A DNA stretch of 64,000 bases from DTU015 sp964641455 (GTDB lineage Bacteria > Bacillota > Sulfobacillia > Fermentithermobacillales > Fermentithermobacillaceae). The notes under the pieces are model-generated. The model was given only the letters and a program-made list of their open reading frames with translations. It was not told the origin of the DNA and searched no databases. Within the stretch, counting starts at the first letter, position 1; each line of letters opens with the position of its first letter. The stretch is taken from positions 62,001-126,000 of the forward strand of contig CAZXLH010000001.1 of the NCBI GenBank assembly GCA_964641455.1, in the 5' to 3' direction. Made by a program: the position numbers and the translations under genes. Of the stretch, positions 16,520 to 24,462 are shown one piece after another.

Positions 16520-17050
16520 TTACTGTGGACTATAGTACCCATGTTTTTGCATGTAGTTGAAGATCTTCTCGCCGTGTTTCTGCTCGTCATCCTGGATTTT
16601 CTGAAGATCATTCCTTAGTTGGGAATTGACAGATTCAAATACGGTTGTGTCGTACGTGCCGGATATATATTTTTCGGTCATCAGCATATCTTGACAGATA
16701 GCTGCATCATCAGTGGAGCCTGTTTGCCCTTGTTGTGCTTGTTGGGGCTGCCGGCCGTAGGCGCTCCACTGATGGGTTTGGTCATCGAGGCTGCCGGTTT
16801 CAAAATGCGTGTCTTGCATTCTTGAATCCTGCCTTTGGGTTCCCATTTGCTGTTTCCCTTGAGATCCAAGATATCTGTTTAGGGTGTCATAGTGATTCTG
16901 CTCTTCCTGGGCGAGTTCATAGAAGAGATTGCGTAACTCTTGGGATTTGGTAAGGTTAGCATACCCTGTATACTTCCTGATGCAGATTTCTTCATGAGCC
17001 ATTTGGTCTTGCAGCAATGTTCTTTCTTTTTGTGTTAACTGATGCGTCAT
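16520..17050 (-). CDS. spore coat protein, CotF family
   Basis: A ferritin-like helical coat F protein of 176 aa. The N-terminal half (QKERTLLQDQMAHEEICIRK ... YELAQEEQNHYDTLNRYLG) and the C-terminal half (AICQDMLMTEKYISGTYDT ... DDEQKHGEKIFNYMQ) are the two halves of the coat F fold. Between them lies a Gln/Gly-rich linker of about 45 residues. The start is ATG 17050, preceded by GAGAGGTGAT; a longer frame reaching 17155 adds 35 residues without support. CotF proteins are made late in sporulation in the mother cell, so its presence marks the organism as a spore former. Confidence 0.88.
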   Translation of the reverse strand: MTHQLTQKERTLLQDQMAHEEICIRKYTGYANLTKSQELRNLFYELAQEEQNHYDTLNRYLGSQGKQQMGTQRQDSRMQDTHFETGSLDDQTHQWSAYGRQPQQAQQGQTGSTDDAAICQDMLMTEKYISGTYDTTVFESVNSQLRNDLQKIQDDEQKHGEKIFNYMQKHGYYSPQ

Positions 17051-17640
17051 AATAATATCACCTCTCATTAAGGATGCCGAAAAACCGAAAGACATATTCC
17101 TTGGAATGTGAGTAAAAGCTTTGAATAGCAGATTACTCCATGGGTACTTCATCAAGGCATTGAGTACTGAGATTTCTCTTTGATTGGCAACTTCTGATGG
17201 CGGTGAGTTTAAAGAGCAAATCAGATTTGATCTGCCTGGTTTAAAACGAGGAAAATTTTCGAAAGGCCTGAAGACATATTTCTAATACTGTGATAAAATA
17301 ATAATTTGAATTAGTGGGAAGAATCACACTTACTTTTATGTATCTACCATGATTTAGCCTGAAAATAGCCTCTTGGCCTCTGTTTTCTAAGAAAATTATT
17401 TTACGGATCCAATTGCCAAAAGGTTGAGCCATATTGGCTGAGCCTTTCCACCGCGGAAATATTGATAAAATTTCGAGAATTGCCATAGAAGTTAGGCGGA
17501 AATAGGGTTGCCTAATAGACGTTCAAAATGTATAGTGTAATTTGGTAGGCTGTTAGTGACACATTAATAGTGTGCCCTGGCCAGCCGGGTTTCCAGTCAT
17601 GTCACAGGATATTTTGGATTTTAGTGAGAAGGGTGATTAC
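17051..17640. other. divergent intergenic region between cotF and gdh
   Basis: Holds the gdh promoter listed at 17508-17536 and presumably a sporulation-type promoter for cotF on the other strand. Frames in it show no family likeness. Sequence 17260-17310 is AT-rich. Confidence 0.4.
17508..17536 (+). promoter_or_regulatory. probable sigma-A promoter of the glutamate dehydrogenase gene
   Basis: TTGCCT (17508-17513) and TATAGT (17531-17536) are separated by 17 nt, close to the vegetative consensus. The ATG of the gene is about 105 nt downstream, behind GGTGATTAC. Confidence 0.6.
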
Positions 17641-18903
17641 ATGGCTCAAAAGACTAATCCATTCCAGACCATGCTCGAACAGCTAGACGCGGCTGCCCAG
17701 ATCGGAGGGCTAGATAAGAACGATTATATCACACTCCGTTATCCGGAACGGGAATTGACGGTTAATTTTCCCGTAAAAATGGATGATGGGAGTACCCGCG
17801 TATTTACCGGTTATCGGGTTCAGCACAATACTGTTAGAGGGCCTGCCAAAGGCGGAATCCGCTTCCATCCGGATGTAGATATGGATGAAGTTCGAGCCTT
17901 GGCAGCTTGGATGACCTTTAAGTGCGCCGTAGTGGATATTCCATACGGTGGTGCAAAAGGCGGGGTAACGGTTGATCCTACAGGGTTGTCCCAAGGCGAG
18001 ATTGAGAGAATCACCAGAGGTTATACAGCGAAGATTGCAGATTTTATTGGGCCTTACCAAGACATACCGGCAACTGACGTAAATACAACTCAGCAAATGA
18101 TGGGTTGGATTATGGATACATACAGCACTTTGAAAGGTGTATATTCGCCGGGAGTAGTAACCAGCAAACCGGTTGAAGCCGGTGGATCTATTGGACGTAA
18201 TGAAGCTACCGGACGGGGAGTATTTATTATTACCAGGGAACTTGCCAAGAAACTTGGTGTGGACCTTGCCAAGTCGACTGTAGCAGTTCAAGGATTTGGC
18301 AATGTCGGCAGTAATGCTGCTAAGCACTTGCATGAGGCAGGCGCTAAGATTATAGCAGTGAGTGACGTATCAGGCGGGCTTTATTGTGAAGACGGGATTG
18401 ATATCCCGGCACTTTTGGATTATGTAGAAGAGAATCCGCGTCGCGTTATAGAAGGATACAAGCAAGATGGAATCAAGGTTACAGATAACCATGGCATCCT
18501 TACTTGTAAGGCAGACTTCCTGGTGTTGGCTGCTTTGGAGAACCAAATTACCGAAGAAGTGGCAAAGGAAGTCCAGGCAAAGATTATTATCGAAGGTGCT
18601 AACGGGCCTACTACCTTTGGAGGAGACAAAGTACTTCAAGAAAGAGGTCTTATAGCTTGCCCTGATATCCTAACGAATGCAGGTGGAGTTACTTGTTCCT
18701 ATTTTGAGTGGGTTCAGAATTTACAGTACCTGGCATGGGATTTGGAAACTGTAAACTCTACCCTTGAGAGGATTATGGTCAAGGCATTTAATGAAGTATA
18801 TGCAATTGCAGATGAAAAGGAGATCCCAATGAGAATGGCAGCATACATTGTTGCGCTTAACCGTTTGATTGCTGCTCAGAAGATCAGAGGGATTTTTCTA
18901 TAA
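17641..18903 (+). CDS. Glu/Leu/Phe/Val dehydrogenase, most likely glutamate dehydrogenase
   Basis: Oxidative deamination of glutamate to 2-oxoglutarate and ammonia, or the reverse, with NAD(P). At 420 aa it has the hexameric GDH length. Visible are the substrate segment KGGIRFHPDVDMDEVRALA, the catalytic PYGGAKGGV lysine region near 104-112, the Rossmann motif GFGNVGS near 220-226, and the GGVTCSYFEWVQN segment near 350. The start is ATG 17641; the frame could extend to 17572 but has no ribosome binding site there. A central role in amino-acid fermentation is likely. The symbol is left open because gdhA, gudB and rocG cannot be separated by eye. Confidence 0.93.
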   Translation: MAQKTNPFQTMLEQLDAAAQIGGLDKNDYITLRYPERELTVNFPVKMDDGSTRVFTGYRVQHNTVRGPAKGGIRFHPDVDMDEVRALAAWMTFKCAVVDIPYGGAKGGVTVDPTGLSQGEIERITRGYTAKIADFIGPYQDIPATDVNTTQQMMGWIMDTYSTLKGVYSPGVVTSKPVEAGGSIGRNEATGRGVFIITRELAKKLGVDLAKSTVAVQGFGNVGSNAAKHLHEAGAKIIAVSDVSGGLYCEDGIDIPALLDYVEENPRRVIEGYKQDGIKVTDNHGILTCKADFLVLAALENQITEEVAKEVQAKIIIEGANGPTTFGGDKVLQERGLIACPDILTNAGGVTCSYFEWVQNLQYLAWDLETVNSTLERIMVKAFNEVYAIADEKEIPMRMAAYIVALNRLIAAQKIRGIFL

Positions 18904-18907
18904 GTTT

Positions 18908-18949
18908 CTGTTGAGTTCTGCAAAACTTCGGTTTCTAAGAATTCAACAG
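18908..18949 (+). terminator. hairpin after the glutamate dehydrogenase gene, possible terminator
   Basis: The arms CTGTTGAGTTCT and AGAATTCAACAG pair over 12 positions with one G-U. An inner AAAC-TTCG-GTTT helix is capped by a UUCG tetraloop. It starts 5 bases after the stop, but no T-run follows, so termination is uncertain. Confidence 0.45.
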
Positions 18950-19172
18950 GATAGGTTGCGGATGGTCTGTAGAACGAGTCATAATCACAAATAACCATTA
19001 TATGAATCAAAATCGCAGCTATGAATCAGATGATTTCAAGTAAAGGCCGCAGCAAAACAGACAGTATAAATGTAGCATAGGATGCAGCAATGATCTTAGT
19101 TATCACATGCCTGAGAGATGAGCAATAACTGTACTTGAGATGTAAGCACGAGATGAACCAAAAGATGCAGCA

Positions 19173-19272
19173 NNNNNNNNNNNNNNNNNNNNNNNNNNNN
19201 NNNNNNNNNNNNNNNNNNNNNNNNNNNNNNNNNNNNNNNNNNNNNNNNNNNNNNNNNNNNNNNNNNNNNNNN
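19173..19272. other. assembly gap (100 N)
   Basis: Exactly 100 unknown bases. AGATGCAGCA occurs immediately on both sides, so the assembly probably broke in a repeat. Confidence 0.98.
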
Positions 19273-19381
19273 AGATGCAGCAGGAATTGCAGTACGAAAT
19301 GCACCGGCAATTATGCCGGACAATGTTGAAGCGATCGTATCAGACAAGCACCAGAGAACATTCTTTTAGATGAACCAAGAA

Positions 19382-19501
19382 ATAAGACAATACAGAGACT
19401 AATAAACAGGCCAAGGCACAAGCCAGGAAACAAACTAATAGACAGACGAGCAAACAAACTAAGAAACAAACCAGGAAACAGACTAAGTAATAAACCACGA
19501 T
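19382..19501. repeat. 12-bp-period degenerate tandem repeat, about ten units
   Basis: Units resemble ACAAACTAAGAA and keep a 12-bp register from 19382 to 19501 (for example 19430-19441, 19454-19465, 19466-19477). On the minus strand an open frame reads this as a repeating Leu-Val-Cys-Phe hydrophobic peptide, most likely a by-product of the repeat. Confidence 0.75.
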
Positions 19502-19673
19502 ATGCAGCGTTTCAGTACAGAGGTTTGCAGCGTAAATATAGTGTATACGTTCGGGTTTGGTTAAGAGTTCACAGTACACAATCAAGCAGTGATTGAGGCA
19601 ATATTCGAAGGCTACACGTACCAGCGAATTTGAAACGAGTTACAGATGATAAGTATTACCGCAGCCAGAGTAG

Positions 19674-19707
19674 GGCAAAGGGCCTGGGATACAGCGGGCC
19701 CTTTGCC
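19674..19707 (+). other. strong hairpin just upstream of the TPP riboswitch
   Basis: Perfect 11-bp arms GGCAAAGGGCC (19674-19684) and GGCCCTTTGCC (19697-19707) with a 12-nt loop. No T-run follows on the plus strand. It could be a terminator remnant, an upstream RNA element or an operator. TATAAT at 19720-19725 between it and the riboswitch may be a -10 box. Confidence 0.5.
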
Positions 19708-19732
19708 TGTGAAAAAGTATATAATTAATCTA

Positions 19733-19819
19733 AACGGGGAGCTGTTAGGAACGGCTGAGAAAGGGCTGATAGCGCCTGACCCATGGAACCTGTTAGGGTA
19801 ATACCTGCGTAGGGAAATC
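19733..19819 (+). ncRNA. TPP riboswitch (THI element)
   Basis: Thiamine pyrophosphate aptamer. The conserved CGGGGAGC start, the pyrimidine-sensing GGCTGAGAAAGGG segment (19752-19765), the GACCC...GAACCTG core and the GGTAATACCTGCGTAGGGAA 3' arm are all present in order. It sits upstream of a thiamine transporter and thiamine pyrophosphokinase gene pair and is followed by an intrinsic terminator, which fits transcriptional attenuation when TPP is plentiful. Confidence 0.95.
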
Positions 19820-19832
19820 CGAGTCAGACAGC

Positions 19833-19854
19833 CCGCACTTAAGTGCGGTTTTTT
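19833..19854 (+). terminator. riboswitch-controlled intrinsic terminator
   Basis: A CCGCAC/GTGCGG stem around TTAA is followed by six Ts, 14 bases after the TPP aptamer and about 30 bases before the thiT start. This is the expected expression platform. Confidence 0.88.
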
Positions 19855-19884
19855 AATGCCCCCCCAGTAAATGGAGGGTTTGTT

Positions 19885-20403
19885 ATGCGTAACAAGAAAC
19901 TTGCTATGTTTGTTGAAGGAGCTTTAATGGTGGCTTTGGCTTTTGTCCTTAGCTTCGCCAAGATTTATAAAGCCCCATACGGAGGTTCAGTCACCTTAGG
20001 AAGCATGATTCCGATTTTGGTGTTTGCCTTGCGATACGGCACCGGCCCCGGGCTCTTGATAGGCACTGTATATGGCATTACCCAGCTTATTATTGAGCCT
20101 TCTGTGGTTCATCCTGTCCAGCTGATTTTGGACTACCCTCTCGCTTTTGGGCTTTTAGGGCTTGCAGGTATGTTTCAAGACAGGCCTCTTTTAGGTGTAG
20201 CAACCGGAATAGGAGGAAGGTTTGTGAGCCACTACATTGCGGGGGTAATATGGTGGGGAATATGCGCTCCGGAAGGCATGAACGCGTTTGTGTACTCTCT
20301 GGTTTACAATGGCGGATACCTTGTCCCTGAGTTAATAATCTCGGCAATCATAGTAAAGTATGTACTCCAAAAGGCCATCAAGCAAAAGGTGGGTATTCAT
20401 TGA
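19885..20403 (+). CDS. thiT: thiamine ECF transporter S component
   Basis: Substrate-binding membrane subunit of an energy-coupling-factor transporter for thiamine. The 172 aa form about six transmembrane helices. The segments YKAPYGGSVTLGSMIPILVFALRYG, with its conserved Gly/Ser loop, and VSHYIAGVIWWG carry the aromatic thiamine-binding residues seen in ThiT proteins. The start is ATG 19885 behind GGAGGG; an upstream frame would start inside the terminator. The EcfA/EcfT energising module is not in the window and must be shared from elsewhere. Expression is under the TPP riboswitch. Confidence 0.92.
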   Translation: MRNKKLAMFVEGALMVALAFVLSFAKIYKAPYGGSVTLGSMIPILVFALRYGTGPGLLIGTVYGITQLIIEPSVVHPVQLILDYPLAFGLLGLAGMFQDRPLLGVATGIGGRFVSHYIAGVIWWGICAPEGMNAFVYSLVYNGGYLVPELIISAIIVKYVLQKAIKQKVGIH

Positions 20404-21233
20404 CTCAAATTACCGGTTCGACCGGGTGTGGGTATCATAGTGAGCCTAAGCCTTTAAGTAAGGCAGGATGCACTCAAGGCAGGCCGGTTTCAGGTGGTGT
20501 GGTTAGGGTAGACCATAATCCACGGTATGCCCTGGTTGTTGCAGGCGGGGCGGTTGAAGATGCAGATAAGGTTCTGGCCGAATCTGCTTCATTGGTGATT
20601 GCAGCTGATTCCGGCGCTGAGTTTTTGAGGAAACACAATTTGGTTCCCCGCATAATAGTAGGAGATTTTGACTCGTCGAGGCAGGAAACAATTGCTTACT
20701 TCAAGGATGTTGGGAGTGCCATAATTCCGCTTGACCGGGAAAAGGACAAGACTGACACTGAAGTGGCATTAGATATAGTCCTTGATAAGGGGTTTGACAC
20801 AGCGATTGTTATAGGGGCTATGAGGGGAAAGCGGCTTGATCATGAGTTGGCTAATGTGTTTCTTATAGAACACTATGCCAGGCAAGGTTTGGATCTCATA
20901 CTTTATTCTCAAGATACTGTAATATTTGGAATACTAGGTTCAGAGCCGGCACTTGAAACTCATGGCCCAAAAGCGGCAAACCCCAGGTGCTTTGAGAACT
21001 CCAGGTATTTTGAGCAAAAGCGGGTGTTTAGCGGAAAACCTTCTGATTGGGTTACTGTTTTTCCGGTTACCCATAAACTAAGCAAAGTTACTACCTTTAA
21101 TTTGAAATTTCATCTTCAAGATGCGACTCTTTACAGAGGCAGTACCCTGGGTGTATCCAATGAAATGTTGGATAGGCAAGCCGGTATTTCCCTGGCTGAA
21201 GGTTTTGCGGTGGTTGTTTTGAATAGCAGGTAG
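20400..21233 (+). CDS. thiN: thiamine pyrophosphokinase
   Basis: Transfers pyrophosphate from ATP to thiamine, giving TPP, the ligand of the riboswitch upstream. The core is recognisable from YALVVAGGAVEDADKVL, the VIAADSGAEFLRKH loop, PRIIVGDFDSS, the DREKDKTDTEVALDI catalytic stretch and MRGKRLDHELANVFLI. TTG overlaps the thiT stop (TTGA), with AAAGGTGGG upstream. At 277 aa it exceeds the usual ~210: about 40 N-terminal residues are unexplained, so a later start is possible, and an insertion near 180-215 contains two 6-residue repeats (PRCFEN, SRYFEQ). Confidence 0.9.
   Translation: MTQITGSTGCGYHSEPKPLSKAGCTQGRPVSGGVVRVDHNPRYALVVAGGAVEDADKVLAESASLVIAADSGAEFLRKHNLVPRIIVGDFDSSRQETIAYFKDVGSAIIPLDREKDKTDTEVALDIVLDKGFDTAIVIGAMRGKRLDHELANVFLIEHYARQGLDLILYSQDTVIFGILGSEPALETHGPKAANPRCFENSRYFEQKRVFSGKPSDWVTVFPVTHKLSKVTTFNLKFHLQDATLYRGSTLGVSNEMLDRQAGISLAEGFAVVVLNSR
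20982..21017 (+). repeat. two 18-bp tandem units inside thiN
   Basis: Units at 20982-20999 and 21000-21017 (CCCAGGTGCTTTGAGAAC and a diverged copy) encode PRCFEN and SRYFEQ in frame. Confidence 0.65.
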
Positions 21234-21274
21234 CAGGTTTTTTGCTTGGAAAACGCCGGCAGTCTCAATGCAGC

Positions 21275-21319
21275 AAAAACTGTAGTTTAAGCGAAATGCC
21301 GCAAAAACTACAGTTTTTT
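21275..21319. terminator. bidirectional terminator between thiN and pdaB
   Basis: Perfect 14-bp arms AAAAACTGTAGTTT (21275-21288) and AAACTACAGTTTTT (21305-21318) with a 16-nt loop. A T-run lies on each strand, serving the two convergent genes. Confidence 0.88.
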
Positions 21320-21343
21320 CATCTAATCCTTAGCCTTAACCCC

Positions 21344-22135
21344 TTAGTTTCCAGGTAACTCAGAACGTGGCCTGCCTCTTGGATCATCTCTGGCCGGTGT
21401 GCCTAACGACATTAAGTCTCCCAAAGTCATAAGTTCATAACCTGCAGATTTGAGGTTTTCTAAGACCATTGGCAAGGCTTCATGGGTTTGTTTTGCTGAA
21501 TCAGAGGCGTGAAACAGCAGGATGGCACCGGGAAAACTCAACTTTGACACTCTTTCTACAATGTACGTAGCGCCTGGATTCTTCCAGTCCAGGCTATCAA
21601 CTGCCCAAATCACTGTTTCGTAACCAAGTTCTCTTGCCGTAAGAACTACAAGGTCATCGTAGTCGCCGTTTGGGGGCCTAAAATACTTAGGTGTTGTAGT
21701 TGTAAGGTTTAGAAGTATGTCATGAGCTGCTTGGATATTGTTCTTGATTGATTCTTTGTTTTCTTGGCTGAGATTAATGTGCTCCTGTCCGTGGCTGGCA
21801 ATCTCATGTCCGTCCTGAGCAATCAGTTTTACAGTGTCTTTGTAATGATTGGACCAGGGCCCGGATAGAAAGAACGTGGCTTTTTGATTGTGCTGAGATA
21901 AGACGTCAAGCACTTTTGCAGGGGTTTTATCTCCCCATGAAATATCAAAGGTAAGCGCTAACGCCTTTTTGTCTGTTTTAACGTAAAATACAGGCATTTC
22001 AGTTCCTGCTGCAAACTGTGGATCATACATTTCAAACACAGGTTTTACCGGGGGAGTACGCATGCCATACAATATACCGCCGGCACATAGGAGAACGGCC
22101 ATAGTAATAAAAACAACCTGTTTCCTTCGAAGCAT
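21344..22135 (-). CDS. pdaB: polysaccharide deacetylase family sporulation protein (PdaB-like)
   Basis: NodB-fold deacetylase anchored by an N-terminal signal/transmembrane segment (about residues 6-25). Motif 1 reads TFDISWGD, the variant typical of PdaB proteins in which the second Asp of the usual DD pair is replaced. Motif 2 is SHGQEH, motif 3 includes FRPPNGDYDD, and a C-terminal LLFHASDS motif follows. PdaB homologues are made during sporulation and are needed for stable spores. The 263 aa include a basic C-terminal tail. ATG follows CGGGAGGAATC. The adjacent upstream minus-strand operon may also be sporulation-related; that is inference. Confidence 0.87.
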   Translation of the reverse strand: MLRRKQVVFITMAVLLCAGGILYGMRTPPVKPVFEMYDPQFAAGTEMPVFYVKTDKKALALTFDISWGDKTPAKVLDVLSQHNQKATFFLSGPWSNHYKDTVKLIAQDGHEIASHGQEHINLSQENKESIKNNIQAAHDILLNLTTTTPKYFRPPNGDYDDLVVLTARELGYETVIWAVDSLDWKNPGATYIVERVSKLSFPGAILLFHASDSAKQTHEALPMVLENLKSAGYELMTLGDLMSLGTPARDDPRGRPRSELPGN

Positions 22136-22282
22136 ATAGATTCCTCCCGGAAAGTCAAAGCAGGGCCGGTTTGGGCCCAGGCTTTCTATCTAATAAAAAG
22201 ATAGTTTCCCGGGAGGAAATATATTACCTTACGTTGAGCAATCTCTATGCTTTTTGCTCATAGGCGTTTGCCCCGCTTCTGG

Positions 22283-23266
22283 TTATTTGTCAGTCAAACG
22301 GGATTGTTTTATCCATCCTCTGCGTATTCCAACACCTGGTTTGTGGCTGTCAAACGGCCTGGAAGCCGGTTTTCTGGTTGATTGTGACGGTTGCCTCAGA
22401 AATTCAGACAGTGACGGAGGCTGTGACGAGGTTCGGGGTGCTTTGCTCGTAACAATAGATTTATGATCGTGGGCCAGTGTAATTTGGGCTCTGTCCTCTT
22501 GGCCTTCTTCAACCGCAGTTTTCGAAACTGCAGGCCTTTCCTGGCGGTTAGCGCTTTTTGATTTTGATAAATCAAGTCCTGCTACGAAGTTGAAAAGTGA
22601 AGTTATGAGCTGAGGGTCCAATCCTTGGCTAACTGGTTGAACCGGGCTTTCCATTTGAGAAGGCTCATCAGTATGGTTTGCTGCCTCGCCTTCTGAAACC
22701 AATGCTGAATCTTGCTTCGATGCAGGCACAGGCTTACCCTTAGACATTGAGGAAATTGCTGTGATTAATGCTGTAAGCAGCGCCGGGTCAATCCCTCCTC
22801 CTTCTTTTTGGCCTAAGAGTTTTGGGATAGTTGACAGTATTGAAGCCAATGTGTTTTCTTTGATTGCGTTGTCTTCAAGGTTTAGCGCTTTGCTCAAAGA
22901 GGCAGTAGCTTCTTGGCTGCCTTTTGAATCGGAAGCCCCGGTGAGAAGCGATGTAAGAAGCTCAGATTGAGAGAAACTCTGGCCTGGCAAGTTTAATTCA
23001 GCCTCAGTTTTTGATTCCAGGGCCTTTTCAGAACTATCCTGAGGTTCAAAGACAGGAGAATCCATTAACCCTTCGTCGGCGTAGAAAACTTCTAAGATAC
23101 CCATAAGGTTTAATAGGGCCAGTAGCCCGGCTTTTTCCCGCATAAGCTCGGGGTTTTGAAGGTTTTCATCTGCGAGGCAGCTGCGGGCGAGTTCGGAAAG
23201 GCTGCTATTCACTGTTGGTTCCGCCCCGGCCAAAGAAATTAGCAAACTCCGGAGGTATCTGTCCAC
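22283..23266 (-). CDS. protein of unknown function, last gene of the YbaB-like operon
   Basis: A 327-aa protein I do not recognise. Residues 1-60 are helical and hydrophobic at intervals (LRSLLISLAGAEP, LLALLNLMGILEVFY). The middle is Ser/Glu/Lys-rich with scattered helices (ALLTALITAISSM, DPQLITSLFNFVAGL). The last 60 residues are basic and Pro/Ser-rich. No signal peptide or clear membrane span is visible. GTG 23266 is supported by GGGGGAG about 6 nt upstream and gives a 62-bp overlap with the YbaB-like gene; GTG 23212 would shorten it by 18 residues. The low-complexity, DNA-binding-like tail next to a YbaB-type protein is suggestive only. Confidence 0.65.
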   Translation of the reverse strand: MDRYLRSLLISLAGAEPTVNSSLSELARSCLADENLQNPELMREKAGLLALLNLMGILEVFYADEGLMDSPVFEPQDSSEKALESKTEAELNLPGQSFSQSELLTSLLTGASDSKGSQEATASLSKALNLEDNAIKENTLASILSTIPKLLGQKEGGGIDPALLTALITAISSMSKGKPVPASKQDSALVSEGEAANHTDEPSQMESPVQPVSQGLDPQLITSLFNFVAGLDLSKSKSANRQERPAVSKTAVEEGQEDRAQITLAHDHKSIVTSKAPRTSSQPPSLSEFLRQPSQSTRKPASRPFDSHKPGVGIRRGWIKQSRLTDK

Positions 23267-23555
23267 CGAAAACTCCCCCGATTTCTGTGCTTAGCAGTTG
23301 TCGTGATGTTCTTATGGCGTCATTTACAGCCTCGGCTATTAAGGCTTCCAAGGTTTCCAGATCAAATGTTTTAGCGGCCAGTTTTTTCCTGTCAATGGTA
23401 ATGTCTTTTATGTTAAACCAAATGTCGGCCGATACTCTAACCAGCCCGTCTCCTGATTCTCCTTGTACTATTCGATCCTGCAGGCGTGATAGTCTTGAGT
23501 TTACCTCAGATTCAATTTGCTCCATCTGCATTAGCAAACTTGCCAAATTGTGCAC
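23205..23555 (-). CDS. YbaB/EbfC family nucleoid-associated-like protein (paralogue)
   Basis: At 116 aa the middle and C-terminal parts follow the YbaB/EbfC pattern: an N-terminal coiled coil (LMQMEQIESEVNSRLSRL), beta strands, then the DLETLEALIAEAVNDAIR helix matching the family's conserved LEDLIVAAVNDA segment. Usual YbaB sits next to dnaX and recR. This one instead lies among small membrane proteins and lacks the Gly-rich GGGLVKVTVNG strand, here VRVSADIWFNIKDITI. It is therefore probably a diverged paralogue with its own role. GTG start behind GGAGGGAG. Confidence 0.7.
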   Translation of the reverse strand: MHNLASLLMQMEQIESEVNSRLSRLQDRIVQGESGDGLVRVSADIWFNIKDITIDRKKLAAKTFDLETLEALIAEAVNDAIRTSRQLLSTEIGGVFGGQIPPEFANFFGRGGTNSE

Positions 23556-23623
23556 ATGTGCTCCCTCCAGTTACTCTTACTTCAGCATCTTATGCAAATT
23601 TCGCCAAAGATGGTATTCCATTT

Positions 23624-23884
23624 TTAGGCGTTTGGCGAAAAAGATCTTGGGTTATATAATCTGGGCCTTGCCGGTAGCCTCATAGAACCAAAGGGGTTTA
23701 TGGTAAGAGGCTTATGTGATGCATCCAGAATTCTGACAGGCGATCCTGATGTTTGCTTTGGTAAATGATCTTTTATGCCGCTTTTGCAGGCGTTTTTTTC
23801 GTCAAAAGAACCTGTGGCTCCCAAAAGTAAGATCAATATTAAAAACAACTCATATGGATTAACTTCAACTCCAAAAATCTCCAT
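23624..23884 (-). CDS. small membrane protein of unknown function
   Basis: An 86-aa protein. A hydrophobic helix lies near the N-terminus (PYELFLILILLLGATGSF, about 10-27), followed by a polar, basic tail with no recognisable domain. The short FxLILILLL helix recalls small sporulation or coat-associated peptides, but similarity to any named family cannot be claimed. ATG 23884 follows AAGGGGGA at good spacing. It lies 12 bases after the stop of the preceding gene of the operon and 68 bases before the YbaB-like gene. Confidence 0.65.
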   Translation of the reverse strand: MEIFGVEVNPYELFLILILLLGATGSFDEKNACKSGIKDHLPKQTSGSPVRILDASHKPLTINPFGSMRLPARPRLYNPRSFSPNA

Positions 23885-23896
23885 AACAGTTCCCCC

Positions 23897-24181
23897 TTAG
23901 ATCTCGAGTATCTCACCATCTGGAGTCTGTGAGGCTCCAAATACTTGCACCAGCCACACTACTATCAGAATAATGAATAATGATAATGCTGAATCCATTC
24001 GGTTTGCCAGCAGATCCCTGGCTTGTTCTGCCAGAGCGGCCATTTCAAGCCCTTCAATAGTCGAAACTTGAGTATCGGCAAGGCTGATTAACGTATCTAT
24101 GACACTACGGCCTTTCCGGCCGGTAAATGGCCTCAGCGCAGAGATAAGATCCAAAGTTTCTTTGGTAAGCTGATCAGACAC
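23897..24181 (-). CDS. small membrane protein of unknown function, first gene of the YbaB-like operon
   Basis: A 94-aa protein. Residues 1-65 are a soluble helical part (LTKETLDLISALRPFTGRKG, STIEGLEMAALAEQARDLLANR). Residues 65-82 form one transmembrane helix (ALSLFIILIVVWLVQVFGA), and about a dozen acidic residues close the chain. GTG 24181 follows AGGAGGG. It heads a tightly spaced minus-strand operon of four genes. Promoter not identified; it should lie in 24182-24300. No family recognised. Confidence 0.68.
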   Translation of the reverse strand: MSDQLTKETLDLISALRPFTGRKGRSVIDTLISLADTQVSTIEGLEMAALAEQARDLLANRMDSALSLFIILIVVWLVQVFGASQTPDGEILEI

Positions 24182-24462
24182 CGAAAGCCCTCCTTTTCAA
24201 AAGTCAGATTTCATCATCACATAATATGATTGGCGGTAGTGTTATGTTTACATTTGCCGGCACTAAATCAATGAAGTGTAGTACGATATGTTGTGAAGTA
24301 CCGGCAGATGCCCATTGAAATGGCGCCAAAGCGTATGTTTCAGGCTGTTTATGAGTAATGCTCCCGTTAGGCCGGCTAAAAAAGGTAAACTATAAACAAA
24401 GGGAGAACATTAGAAAACACTACGTCAATTAAAATTGCTGCACAGAGGAGGGCAGTAAGGTT

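Larger units (their letters stand above)
18904..19732. other. gene-free, repeat-rich region with an assembly gap
   Basis: Begins with a strong hairpin (18908-18949), then unstructured sequence, a 100-N gap (19173-19272) flanked on both sides by AGATGCAGCA, a 12-bp-period array (19382-19501) and a G/C-rich hairpin (19674-19707). The frames within it either read through N or translate the repeat. I see no gene in it. Confidence 0.5.

Noticed and set aside
17241..17486. 81-codon minus-strand frame upstream of gdh
   Set aside because: No ribosome binding site or family likeness; it lies just ahead of a good vegetative promoter on the other strand.
17710..18333. 207-codon antisense frame inside the glutamate dehydrogenase gene
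   Set aside because: Full overlap with a conserved enzyme; composition typical of a shadow frame.
19096..19347. Frames spanning the second gap
   Set aside because: They exist only by reading N as sense codons, with no family likeness or ribosome binding site.
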